A stretch of DNA of 64,000 bases from Mytilisepta virgata (GCA_028015205.1 CM051521.1:97812513-97876512); one strand, 5' to 3'; positions 1-11,326 are shown, numbered from the stretch's first letter. Numbers and translations are program-made. Notes: a model not told the origin generated them from the sequence alone.

Positions 1-900
1 TTTTAAATACGGGATGAAGGGATGAAAGGAATTCGAACATTGTATTCAGAAGTGAATCTTTCACAAGAGAAACAAATTATGGTAGAAAAAGGAACATCTA
101 AATTTTGTCTACTTATAGTTTTTAGAGGAGAAACACCCAATTTTAGCAAGAATAGAAGTAATTCTATTAAATTCAGGTTGTGGTCGAAAGGAACTCGTCT
201 TGAAAGAGTTTTTTCAGCTTATAAAACAGAGTATTGGGAAGTAAGTGAAAATATATAGTGTTCGTGACAAATTATGTAGACTTTTCGACTGAGGAGACTC
301 GGAAAATTTAATTAGAATCAAGTGGTAAATAATGTGCTCATTGATAGTAACCATTGTTTAATTACGCAGATTTTGGATTTTTGTAGATTTGGTATTATAT
401 TACACATCGGAGCCAATAACTATAAAGATTCTCAAGAGCTGGTATGTAACGCATTTTAGGGTTTCATGATATTACACTTGTTAATTGCCAACGCAACACA
501 TGCACGGTTACTTTGAAAACAGTCTTTCAATTCATGGTTTTCATTTTCTTTTCTAGCTCTGATTATGTTAAGGTTCACTGTGTATGGAATTATAATAAGC
601 ATAATACATCTAGTAAGTTTGGTGCTTTTTGTGTTGGTTTATGTTCTCTATACTTCTATTTAAAAGGCTAGACATGCTGAGAGCATAGGAGTAAATGCTA
701 TTGCTTGTTTTGCACCAGGATTTTATAAACCAGAATCTGAAGGTTGGTAGTGTGTTTAAATTTAGCTCTGAAAGGTATCTTAAAACAAAAGAATATGATT
801 TCCATAATATACACATTGGTTTTATATTATTACACATGAGGGCGGACAAAGAGTGCCATAAGACAACTGAAGATATTTATTGTAATATTAATTAATGGGT
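1..900. other. No gene recognised (probably NPL intron)
   Basis: Short open frames occur here, for example 22-258 on the + strand, but none resembles a known protein or has convincing splice or codon structure. The NPL exons at 3800 and beyond need upstream exons that I could not find in 1-3799, so this stretch is probably intron or upstream sequence of that gene. Confidence 0.4.
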
Positions 901-979
901 GTTTTCATAATGGCCCTGTAATATGTCCAAGGTGTGTAATAGTGGCACGAGGAAGACTGTTATGGCCATTGGAACCATT

Positions 980-1660
980 AATTAATTTTCAAAATTAAAA
1001 ACTTTTTGCACATCTACAGATAATAAAGAACAATATTATATACAAATAAATTTGTTAAATCTAAATGAAAAATAAAAGAGGAGTTTAAGTCACAAGCTTA
1101 AATTCACTATTTCCAAAATACAACCCCTGTGGACATCAAGTTGTGAAAATCATAATTCTAAAAACTTATTGCGCATCTACATACAGTATGTGACAATACT
1201 GTATAGAAATTAAAAGCATAACATGAAAAATTAATAAGGACTTAAGTCACAAGCTTAAATTTCCAATTTTCAAAATTCGACCCCTTTGGGCCTCAATTTA
1301 AAAAAACTAAAATTCGAAAACCTTATTGTGCATCTACATACAGTATGTGATAATACTGTACAGAAATTAAAAGCATAAAATAAGAAATGAATGAGAAGTT
1401 TAGGTCACAAGTTAAATTTCCAATTTTCCAAATTCGACCCCTGTGGGCCCCAATTTTTGAATATCAAAATTCTAAAACTGTATTGCGCTTCTACATACAG
1501 TTTGTGACAATACTGTATAGAATTTAAATGCATGAAGTTAAAAATGAACGAGGGGTTCTGGAGACAAGATTATCTAACGGATGGATACACGGACGATACG
1601 ACAGACAAACGGACCGATGACAAATATTCCCGAACTTCATTCGAAGCGGGGGATAATGAA
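980..1660 (-). repeat. Core-repeat element, left copy of a head-to-head pair
   Basis: About four diverged units of roughly 158 bp are read on the minus strand. Each carries a cassette equivalent to GCGCAATAAGGTTTTAGAA and a later AAGCTTGTGACCTAAACTCC. They lead into a head at 1577-1660 with GGACGG/CCGATG-type microsatellite and GCGGGGGATAATG. The architecture (head with a GTCC-type microsatellite, then a 150-170 bp tandem core) is like the bivalve 'pearl'/Helentron-like non-autonomous elements. No coding capacity was seen. Confidence 0.6.
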
Positions 1661-1728
1661 AATCAGATAGAGTAGCAATGCTGTAGAGGTATTTGTATGC
1701 CTATTTCAACCTTTAATCGGTTATAACT

Positions 1729-2865
1729 TGTTATCCCCGCACTTAGGAGATATAGCGATTGTCTCCGTCCGTCCGTCCGTCCGTCCGTCACACTTTCTTG
1801 TGACATCAACTCCTTCACTTTTGAGTTTAGGAATTTAATTTCTATTTAGAATGGTTGCAAACCACGTGTGGATGCGCAATAAGGTTTAAGAATTTTGATT
1901 TTCTAAACAAGGGGCACACAGGGGTTGAACTTCGAAAATTTGGAATTCAAGCTTGTGACCTAAACTCGTCTTTTATTTTTCAATTTATTTATTTTATTTC
2001 TATACAGTATTGTCAGGCACCATATGCAGATGCGCAATAAGGTTTTAGAATTTTGATTCTCAAAAATTGGGGCCCACAGGGGTCGAATTTTGAAAAACTG
2101 TCAATTTAAGCTTGTGACCTAAACTCCTCTTTCATTTTGCAATTTACGCTTTTTATTTCTGTACAGTATTATCAGGCACCATTCGCAGATGCACAATAAG
2201 GTTTTAGAATTTTGAATTTCTAGAATTGCCGCCCACAGGGATCGAATTTCAAAAATTCAATTTAAGCTTTTGACATAAACCTGTTTTTCATTTTCCAACA
2301 TATACATTTTTTTCTATACAGTAATGTCATGCAAAATATGTAGATGCACAAGCATGTTTTAGAATTTTAATTTTCTGAAATTGGGGCTCACAGGGGTCGA
2401 ATTTTAATAAATTGTAAATTTAAGCTTGTGACGTAAACTCCTTTATCATTTTTGAATTTATGCATTTCATATCTATACAGTAGTGTCATGCACAATATAT
2501 ATAGATGTGCAGTAAGGTTTTAGAACTTTTTTTTTAATTTTTCAATATATGCATTTTTTTACTACATAGTATTGTGATGCACATTAAGTAGAAGTGCAAT
2601 AAGGTTTTAGAAGTTTAATTTTCTAAAATTCGGGCCCACAGGGGTCGAATTTCGAATATTGTCATTTTAAGCTTGTGACGTAAACTCCTTTATCATTTTT
2701 GAATTTATGCATTTCATATCTATACAGTAGTGTCATGCACAATATATATAGATGTGCAGTAAGGTTTTAGAATTTTAATTATCTAAACTTATGGCATACA
2801 AGGGTCAGATTTCCAAAATTGTCAATTTAAGTTTGTGACATAAATATTTTTTTCATTTGTGATTT
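1729..2865 (+). repeat. Core-repeat element, right copy of the head-to-head pair
   Basis: The head begins TTATCCCCGCACTTAGGAG and runs into five direct CCGT/GTCC units at about 1766-1790. It is followed by about six tandem core units, with the GCAATAAGGTTTTAG cassette near 1878, 2035, 2195, 2510, 2600 and 2755, a period of about 157-162 bp. It is the inverted partner of 980-1660, with a spacer of about 70 bp. The 61-residue open frame at 1855-2040 is only repeat sequence. Confidence 0.65.
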
Positions 2866-3799
2866 CTTCATAGGATGATTGCATAACATCTTTAAATGGG
2901 CATACGGTTTTAGATTTATGCAATTGGGTAGGTGTCCCAACTAATTGCAAAGGGGGGGGGGGGGGGATAACGTCGATTAAGGCAGTCCAGCTTTCTAGTT
3001 ATAATTTTTTTCCGACGTGAAAGTTATTCCACATCATCAAAAAAAGAAAAATGGCATTCATTTTTTAAAATATTTCTGATGAAGTATCAAATAGAAATTG
3101 CGTAAAATGGGATACTACGATCAGCACAATTAACGACCAAAAATTCCATGCGATAAAATCCTCAGACATGGGTAGCCATCATTTTCTGGCTTCGATAATG
3201 GCTCCCTTTTTCCATAATCGGCCCTGTAATCATGCCCTGTTTTGTCGTAATGGTCCTGCTAGGACATTTCTAATACATATATGCATTTCAGCTATAATTA
3301 TGTCTACTTGGTGAATAAATGATTTATATAAACTTTAAAATTCTGCAAAAATAGAAAGTGATTATACATTTAATTAGTTGATTTAGTGCCTGTAATGCAT
3401 TTATGCATTAAACAAATAACATCTTTCTTAAGCTATTAAGAAAGTCATTATTAATACATATGCACGCGGGTCAACAAATTAAGAAATTTCACACTCTGAT
3501 AAAAAAATGTAACATAAATTTTAGAAAGGCAGGCAATAAACAAATGTGTTATTAATGTACATGACAAACTAAATTATTCAGTACAAGAACATGGTAGACC
3601 ATAATACGGAAGTAAGTACAATTTATTGCTGTTCATCATCTTGCCCTTAACTTAAAATAGATTAATATCCTACAGGCAGATGACTTTTTTTATATGAGGG
3701 TGTATATAAATAAAACATGGAAAATTGAACAAGTTCGTACGAAACATTTTTTTTTATTCGGTTGACTACTTACAGTAATTTTATTTACGTCAATTACAG
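2866..3799. other. Non-coding stretch before the first visible NPL exon
   Basis: It holds a homopolymeric G tract of about 14 bases near 2951-2966 and otherwise AT-rich unique-looking sequence. No exon matching the N-terminal half of N-acetylneuraminate lyase was found, so it is probably intron. Confidence 0.4.
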
Positions 3800-6700
3800 A
3801 GGTATTGGTGGACTATATCAGTAAGATTGCTTCAGCAGCACCGAACACGCCATTTTATTACTATTGTATCAACTTCTTTACTGGCGTATACCGTAAGTGT
3901 ACTATTACAGAAATAGACCTATAAAATTAAAACATTCGTCAATGGAAATGCAAGTACTGAGTGTGAATTCCAAAACTGTTGATCTTCTTAGGGGTACTTT
4001 TAAGTAAGCAACAGAAATTCGACAAAATATAGGCGCTTAATAATAAAAGATAACAGCATTACAAAATTTAATTGTTGTTTTTAAGGTTTGAAAGCAGGGT
4101 ATTAAGTTACAATATTACTACATCTCAATAACATTTTTCGTAGATACATGCTTCAAATGATATTTTCGTATACCTGCAGTGATGGTCACACAATTCCTGT
4201 TATTTACAAGTATATTTTTTTCTCACACAATTTTTGTGCACCCCACTGTTTATTAGTTTTCAAAAGTAAAAAAAATGCTTAAATGTTGCAATGTTCTAAT
4301 AAGTACATGTATATTTATGACAGTGGACGACTCCAAGTTTCTAGAGCTAGCAGCAGACCGAATCCCAAATCTTGTGGGATTGAAACATTCTTCTAGAGAA
4401 CTTCCGAATGCCCACAGATGCATGTTAGTAAATCCAAAAAGATTCCAGGTTATGATAGGATCAGACGTTGTAAGTGATTTAATTCTGCAATTTCAGCAGC
4501 CTCAGGCAAAGTTTAGGTCTATCGTCTTGTCGCTTTTGTATGGCGTTCGATTTTTTTTTCACTAGCGGACCTAATGAAGGTTTATCCATAATAGGTATTT
4601 TACGCATTATCTATGTTCATTTTTATCATTGAAGCGATATTATTAATAAACTATTAGTCCCTCAGGGTATTATTCCTCCGGTAGTGAATTCTTCGGCAAT
4701 GACAGAAATTTTGCGCAAGTGTACTGAAATTTTCAGACGACGAATTTGCAATTCTGTCAAAAGTAAATATTCAACTCCCTCAGGCTAAGTTTATAGGCTA
4801 TCCTGTAAATGCCTCTCATATAAATATAATAATATTGGTATTTTTTTTTTCGTCTATCATATCACAGACTCATTTTCTTTTCTACTATGTGGCGACATTA
4901 AAGGGAATTCTGACGTTTTAGGCGTCAAAACAACTGTTTCAATTAATTATAAGGATTGACAGTAATTTTGTTTTCAGTCTATTCGAAAAAATCTCAACGC
5001 ACGTGGTGCACACTTTCATTTAGTGTGCACCACGTGATTGGAGTTTGAAAAAAATTAAAGTCAATCCTTAAAATAATTGCTCACAATGTTTTATGATTTT
5101 AATTCCAAAGGTTTAGTATGGGCATTCTACACGAAATTTAATTCAGAATTGCGCATTATACACTACAGCAAATTTAGTGTATTATTTCAATAACATGTCT
5201 TACCGAAGTGGAAGCAAAGCGTAAGCGCGACCGGCGTCGAAGCAAAGCTTAAGCGTGACCGGCCGTGGGTTTCCGACGATGCCGGGGATCATGCCTATCC
5301 TTTTGTTTTTTTTCCTTTTTAGCTCACCTGACCCGAAGTGTCATGTGAGCTATTGCCATCACTTGGCGTCCGTCGGCGCCGTCCGTTGTCCGTCGTCCGT
5401 CGTAAACTTTTTAAAAAATCTTCTCCTCTGAAACTGCTGGGCCAATATAAACCAAGCTTGGTCTGAATCATCACCAGGGTACCTAGTTTCAAAATTGTAT
5501 CCGATGAGTCCAAGGACCAAACAACATGGCCACTGTTACTATATATAGAACATTGGGGTAAATTTCTGTTTTTGGTTAATAACTCAAAAACCAGTACAGA
5601 TATCGAAAAATGATCACACGGCAAGATCTACCTACCCTGCAATTTTGAAGTTAATTGGAATACCCATCTTGGAGTTATTGCCCTTTTTGGTGAAATTTTC
5701 AATTTTTTTATACATTTTGTCTTATATTTTGAAAAGTATTAGAGATAGAGGTAAAGCTTTATTGCAAAAATGTTCGGCATGTCAAGATCAACATTTTTGT
5801 TTGCCGCTTGGAATATCAATGTAATTGCAAATGGCGTCCAACAAAACATAAATACAACTAATAGTATGGCCATCTAATTTGGTTATAAATCAGAATACCC
5901 ATCTTGGAGTTATTGCCCTTTCTTTGTCAAATTTTCAACATTTTAATATATTTTGCCTTATATTTCATTAACTATAAGAGATAGAAGTTAAGTTTAAATT
6001 GCAAAAGTGTTCGGTTTATTGACTGCATGCTTTTAAATTGGGCCATCCAGACTATTGTGACCAAGTGTGGTTCAAATTAGCCCAGCGGTTTCAGAGGAGA
6101 AGATATTTGAATACATGTACATTTCCCCATTGGGTTCAATGTTAAACTATGTTCCCTGCTAGTATCCATCTTGGATCAGGTGAGTGTCCAATCTTAAACT
6201 ATGTTCCCCACTGGTGGCCATCTTGGACCAGGTGTGGACATGTCCGATACCATTTTTAAATGGGACCAAAAGACAATTGTTCAGAGAACAGTTGAAGGTC
6301 TTTCCCGTGTCAAATTGCAATTAAGGCTATTAAGCATGACTGTTGACCTTCTATTTTGACTTGAACATAAATATATATGGTTGCTAGGTACTTTTACATC
6401 GGTTGCTAAGGGCTTTTTCGATGACCTTGACCCTTGACCTTCCATTTTAACCTCTATGGCTCTATAATAGGGTCCTGGGCATAAATATATATGATTGCTA
6501 GGTACTTTTCCATCGGTTAATATGGACTTTTTCAATGACCTTCACCCTTGAACTTCCATTTTGACCTCTACGGCTCTATAATAGTGTCCTGAGCATAAAT
6601 ATATATGGTTGCTAGGTACTTTTCCATCGGTTACTCTCGTAACAATGTATAAGGTCAAAGGTCAAGTGCAACCTTGACCTTTGACCTTGGGGTCATTTTG

Positions 6701-9700
6701 AAGAATAAGACATCTGATGACTATTGGTGAAAGTTCCAAGTCTCTACGACTAACATGTTCAGACCTGATCCAAGACGGCCACCAGCAGGGAACAAAGTTT
6801 AGCATTGGACCCCATGGGGAAATGTATTCAAAGATCAATTAGGTTCTCTTCTGAATCTACTGTACCAATTGGAACCACACTTGGTTACAATGATCCTTGG
6901 GTGGTCCCCTTTAAAAAATTGTATCCAACATGTATGCTCCAACTGAAAGAACACTGCCAGCAGGGAACATGATTTAACATTTGACTCTTATGAAACTACT
7001 ATACCAATTGGAACCAAACTAATTTAATTGTTCTTGGATAGTCCCCATTAAAAACTATCTGACAGGTCCACATTACATTCTATGCCAGCAGAGTGGTGTA
7101 TCCAGGTGAGCTATACAGGCTCCTGGGAGCCTCTAGTTTGTAGGTGTTCTTGTGATATAAAAAAAGAGCTGTCTTTCTTTATAGATAGATTTAATGAGCA
7201 ACTCAGATATTTTTTTTATTATTAATGGGGTGTTTTATCTTTTAATTATTTTATTTTCTGACCTTACATCATATTGTAAATTTAATATAATATTGATACA
7301 AGGAAGACATCAATGTATCAGACATACTGTGTAAACATAGGTTTTATTTCATTTGCTTGGTCATAAATTAAAAAAAAATGGCTTGTTGTGTTGCAATTGT
7401 ACCATTTTATATAAATATCATTAAAATTTTGGGAGGACTTATCACGGCATGTAAGAAATCTCTTTTATTATTTTTATTTAACGAAACCGAATGCATTTTA
7501 TTACACCACACAATAAAATAAGTTCTCGTAAACGGTTCAGAAATATTGGAATATATCTCTGTCAATGTAGCATGTCAACAAGCTAAAGTTGATCAAGTGT
7601 GACATTATATGACTGTAAAACTCCGGTCACAAAAAATATCCATATCACGATTTTCAAGTAACCTCTCCATTAACTATGCATAAACTGTATAGGATCAATT
7701 TTCCCATTTCAGTCTCTGAAAAACAAATAATTTATTGAATACAATGTAAGGCATTCGAGAAATCAGCTACTTCGTTTGGGAGACTTCGTAACAGTTCACG
7801 GTTGCAGTTATTACTCGTTTAAATTGCATTTCATATCACTGAAAAACATGCAAAGCAATCTATGGGCTTGAGGGTCTGGTATGGATTTAGGCCTGACAAA
7901 AGGCATAAAATACCATAATAACCTAAATGAAATAATTTAATTTGGTATAGTTGCTTTACTCTGTTTCGGTCATTGCTTAAATGAATATAATCAGGCCGGG
8001 GCAGCTAGATTTTTAAATCTGTGTCGGATATGTAGACGAGTCCAGCAAATAAAATAAAATACATTATCGTTAGGATAACCATATTATGTTTTGTGGATCA
8101 ACTTTACAAATGGTAAACAAATAAAGTCGCGAGATTTGTTGCCTGCAGTTATAATCAGTTATAATCATTATCTAAAATGCCTTATTTTACAAACACTTTC
8201 AGTTACAAATACTAGTACATGTAGTTCATCCTCCCAAGTCAGGGTTTTGTATCCACTTTCGTTCTTTGGTTTCGAATCCACGTTCGTTTCTAGGTTTTGA
8301 ATCCGCGTTCGTTCCTAGGAACGGCATCCTCCCAAGTCACATTCTTTCCTACAAACCCCTGACATCACACATTCATATTTTGCGGGTCGAACATATCGCC
8401 GCCTGGTGTGTAACCTAGAAAATTCTACCTACGACGCAAATGGATTCTCTTGTGACCTTGTGAAGAACCAATGAAAGTCCTTCACTTCCTACCCTCAGAT
8501 GTCATGGGTTTGTAGGAAAGAACGTGGATACAAAACCCTGAATTGCGAGGATGAGGAACGGTCGTGGATACAAAACCCTGACTTGGGAGGTTGAGGAACG
8601 GTCGTGGATACAAAACCCTGACTTGGGAGGATGAGGAACGGTCGTGGATACAAAACCCTGACTTGGGAGGATGCAAATAGTTCAATTTTGTAGAAACTAA
8701 GGAGAATCTCCCTCGTACATAAATATATCCTTAGAGGTTTTTGCTTTATTTTTATGATTTTGGCAGTTGAACTTCAACATTTTTTGGTTATTGTTTTTCA
8801 AGATTTTAGGCGGATGAGTCTTAATTTGGCATATCTTCTAAATCAAAACTTGTATGATGGAATATGTATTTACTCACGTTAGAAAATTACATTGCTAGCT
8901 TTAATATGATATTTTTACTCACATATTTTTATACAATTAATCTTCACTCATAAAACATATTTCATGTAAGTGACCAAGCTTAACAGACTTTAACATGCCG
9001 TTCTATTATAGCAATTATTAACGTGTTTGTCACTGGGGATAGATGTACCAGTTATAATTTCGTTTAATGGTGAAATATTCGACAAAATGAAAACAGCCTT
9101 TGATAAAGGGGATATGGAAACAGCTAGAAAATATCAGGTAAAGTACATAAGGGTATTCTTAAGATTTTTCCATTAGGTTACAGCGATATACTGAAAAAAT
9201 ATCCCTAGACAACAATTAAAGAACACGATGGAAGAGGATCTCCGCTTCCAGTTTACTTCTGGTATATTTACTAGTAAATAAAGTGGTTAACACCTTGATG
9301 AAAGCTAAATGTCGATTATTTTAAGATTGGTTCCTTCAGTATTCCTTGATATCTTACGTTTTTGTAAAGAAAATGTTTGGTGATGGCCAACCGGCTGCTG
9401 TAAATCTGATTTAGAAGGTACATGCTATAGACTTTCATATACAAATACAAAATTTGAATTTACAAAGCCAAACCCAGAAATGATTGTTAAAGGTAAAATG
9501 TTTCAAATACTAGTATATTATATGTCAGATTTTAATTACTTTCAGATACAAGCACAGATGATCAATACAACAGGAACAAATTTTGGTAAGACTACATATT
9601 TGATATAAATAAATGATACATTATGCGATCTATGACTAACATTTATAATTGCCACATTTTAAAGCTGAAATCATGGATGGAATATCTAAATGAGCTTTAC

Positions 9701-10140
9701 GTGTATGGTTCGGGTTATGTATAAACTTTACAATACCTCGAGCTGACTTTAACAAAATACCTGTAATATGCTTTTAAAAAAAAACAAAAATCGCCAGTAA
9801 AAATAAAATAAGCCATATAGTTTGAAATCTTTCTTACATTTTTGTGTTATGTGTTAGTCGCCTAGGAAAGAATCCGAAAGCATCGAAAGTCCTTGTTTGA
9901 CTATACCGGCTTAATATCCGTAACTACAACACGATGGCTTGAAATCAGATTATCCTGATATATTATGATCTACTGAATAGACTCTCTCTTATAGGTGGTG
10001 GCATAAATGTAGCAAAGGCATTGTTTAACATTGTGTCCGGATTAAATGCTGGACCTGTCCGACTACCACTTACAGATTTGTCGTCAGAACAGAAGAAGCA
10101 ATTAAAGGAACAAATAGATGCCACTGGAATTTTTAATTAG
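3800..10140 (+). CDS. NPL: N-acetylneuraminate lyase (sialic acid aldolase), 3' five exons
   Basis: Cleaves N-acetylneuraminate to N-acetylmannosamine and pyruvate by a Schiff-base aldolase mechanism in the cytosol (DapA/NAL family). Exons: 3800-3892, 4324-4469, 9012-9137, 9546-9585, 9995-10140 (TAG at 10138). All have AG/GT borders and compatible phases, giving 183 codons plus stop. Exon 1 encodes APNTPFYYYCINFFTGV, matching the family's FYYxIPxLTGV segment with the active-site tyrosine, although the usual Pro after Ile is Asn. Exon 2 encodes VGLKHSS, carrying the Schiff-base lysine, then IGSDV. Exon 3 gives QLLTCLSLGIDVPVI and FNGEIFDKMKTAF. The last exon encodes GLNAGPVRLPLTDLS, like the vertebrate GPPRLPL tail. 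The N-terminal barrel half with GTTGE is absent and presumably left of the window. The 4.5-kb intron 4470-9011 holds repeats. Confidence 0.88.
4941..5079. repeat. Palindromic hairpin MITE-like repeat
   Basis: A perfect 14-bp stem, CACGTGGTGCACAC at 5000-5013 and GTGTGCACCACGTG at 5023-5036, closes a 9-base loop. The symmetry continues imperfectly outward (AATTATAAGGATTGAC near 4945 against GTCAATCCTTAAAATAATT near 5060). Each arm carries a CACGTG E-box. It lies in an NPL intron and is non-coding. Confidence 0.7.
5321..7136 (+). mobile_element. Helitron/Helentron-like non-autonomous element, copy a
   Basis: The 5' end is a T tract then AGCTCACCTG, followed by TGTGAGCTATTGCCATCACT and a GTCCGTCG-type stretch. 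The 3' end has CAGGTGAGCT (an inverted match to the 5' AGCTCACCTG), then the hairpin GGCTCC-TG-GGAGCC, then TCTAG before T. Subterminal inverted repeats plus a 3' hairpin and CTAG fit Helitron/Helentron-type ends. The interior is made of diverged direct repeats (GAATACCCATCTTGGAGTTA at about 5658 and 5892). It carries a GPCR gene fragment at 5789-5873 and a GGTTGCTAGGTACTTTT module repeated at about 6380-6640. No transposase is visible. Confidence 0.7.
5789..5873 (-). pseudogene. Captured 85-bp fragment of the neighbouring GPCR gene (TM6)
   Basis: These 85 bases match 10591-10675 at 83 positions in the same orientation. Read on the minus strand they encode TM6 of the GPCR, including FMFCWTPFAITL, and the following AANKNV. 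The two mismatches (AAC to AAT, TTG to TTA) are synonymous. The homologous part of the related element at 55.9 kb does not contain this stretch. It sits between two direct copies of the element's internal unit. It is a non-functional fragment, probably captured by the element or copied by template switching. Confidence 0.85.
7137..8217. other. NPL intron sequence without recognised features
   Basis: AT-rich sequence between the Helitron-like element and the foldback minisatellite. I see no exon or clear repeat. The open frame at 8091-8300 runs into the minisatellite and is not credible. Confidence 0.4.
8218..8675. repeat. Foldback element with 40-bp minisatellite
   Basis: Four tandem 40-bp units start at about 8523, 8563, 8603 and 8643, each GTGGATACAAAACCCTGA then CTTGGGAGGATGAGGAACGG-like. 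Inverted counterparts lie at 8226-8345 (CATCCTCCCAAGTCAGGG and a diverged TTCTTTCCTACAAACCCCTG against GGGTTTGTAGGAAAGAAC at about 8507). The halves can fold on a centre near 8430. The open frame on the minus strand here is repeat translation. It is in an NPL intron. Confidence 0.7.
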
Positions 10141-10402
10141 TTCTTCAACATGTGGATTGGTCTGATAAAAAATGTTTCATTTTACCATGTCCATCATGGA
10201 TATTTATTTCTTTTCTTTTTTTTTGGTTTTCTTGACAAACACATTACACTGATACTGTCATAGTACCCGTTGTCAAAAGAGCTATATTCAAGTTTGTTCA
10301 ACAAGAAAAAAAAATAATGGTTGTTTTTCACAATTTGTTTTGTTTAAGTGTTTGATTATTTCACTTGTATCGCAGTAAACATAGGTTAAAACAACAAACG
10401 AA
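10141..10402. other. Convergent intergenic gap NPL / GPCR
   Basis: The stop codons of NPL (+) and the GPCR (-) are 262 bp apart and face each other, so their 3' UTRs probably meet or overlap here. There are short A and T tracts, but I did not pick a confident polyadenylation signal on either strand. Confidence 0.5.
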
Positions 10403-11326
10403 TTACTCTTGAGCAACTGTAGAGAACGTTTCTGGACGAGATCTCTTCAAACGCTTCTTAAGTCTCCCAAATATCTGAATGAAGACATTTCGTAATCGTC
10501 TGTTTTGTAGCGGATAGAGAAGTGGATTTATTAACGAATTAATAACGCCTAAAAAAGCTGTTATTGCTGCAATATCCCTTGCAGTTTTGTCAACGTTTTT
10601 GTTTGCCGCTTGGAATATCAATGTAATTGCAAATGGCGTCCAACAAAACATAAATACAACCAATAGTATGGCCATAAATTTAGCAGCCCGTAACTCGTAC
10701 TGAAACCGCATCAAACGTGAGTTTAAGACAAGACTAGACGATGTCAAAATTTGTCGTTTCTTTGTAATTGCTTTTCGGCACATCTTTAGATATAATGTAC
10801 ACATTGTAAAAACAATAATGAAATACTGTATTGGAATGAAACCAAGATATTCCTTAGTTGGCATACAGTCCGTAATATTATCATCCACACGTATTATCTG
10901 GTACGCCCCTGTTGGTATCGGGGTAAGAGTTAACACGAGGCAGTATGTCCAAGAAGCAATCACGGCTATTAATGTTTTTCCAGTTGTTATGAAAGGGAAG
11001 TTTCCATGGAAGCAAACCGAAATGTATCTTTCAACTGCCGTCAATAAAACAGCAAATAAGGATGCAAAAGACACTAGAACCATTGAAGAAAATTTGAAAA
11101 CACAAACTCTGAACAAAGCTTTCAAATTTTCATTCAGATTAGAAATAGACTGTAGTAACAACACTGTTCCCACAAGTAAATCTGCAAATGCTAAATTCAT
11201 TATTAAGATATGACAATGAGTTTTGGTATTCAAATATTTTCTCAAGATAAATAAAACTATACCATTTCCAAATAAGATAGGCAAACCAATGAAAAGTTGT
11301 GCGATTCCTTGCTGTTCAGATTCCAT
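10403..11326 (-). CDS. Class A (rhodopsin-like) GPCR, orphan, intronless
   Basis: A plasma-membrane seven-helix receptor of 307 residues in one exon. Start chosen at ATG 11324-11326 (MESEQQG); the frame is open further upstream but without ATG, and an acceptor-like AATACAG lies just before the start, so a 5' UTR intron is possible. Family landmarks seen: GN in TM1 (N21), LAFAD in TM2 (D49), TM3 Cys75, ERY at 99-101 in place of DRY, TM4 Trp125, ECL2 Cys154, FMFCWTPF in TM6 (CWTP 228-231), NSLINPLLYPLQN in TM7 (NPLLY 267-271), then a basic tail KKRLKRSR. The short N-terminus and short ECL2 suggest the amine/adenosine/melanocortin-type alpha group, but the ligand cannot be assigned. Convergent with NPL. 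A fragment of its TM6 exists at 5789-5873. Confidence 0.93.
   Translation of the reverse strand: MESEQQGIAQLFIGLPILFGNGIVLFILRKYLNTKTHCHILIMNLAFADLLVGTVLLLQSISNLNENLKALFRVCVFKFSSMVLVSFASLFAVLLTAVERYISVCFHGNFPFITTGKTLIAVIASWTYCLVLTLTPIPTGAYQIIRVDDNITDCMPTKEYLGFIPIQYFIIVFTMCTLYLKMCRKAITKKRQILTSSSLVLNSRLMRFQYELRAAKFMAILLVVFMFCWTPFAITLIFQAANKNVDKTARDIAAITAFLGVINSLINPLLYPLQNRRLRNVFIQIFGRLKKRLKRSRPETFSTVAQE

Noticed and set aside
4470..9011. Apparent loss of the NPL exon with the GATGAV segment
   Set aside because: On re-reading, the exon at 9012-9137 starts with QLLTCLSLGIDVPVI and fills the gap in phase, so no exon is missing there.
10818..11213. 131-residue open frame on the + strand
   Set aside because: Antisense shadow of the GPCR exon.
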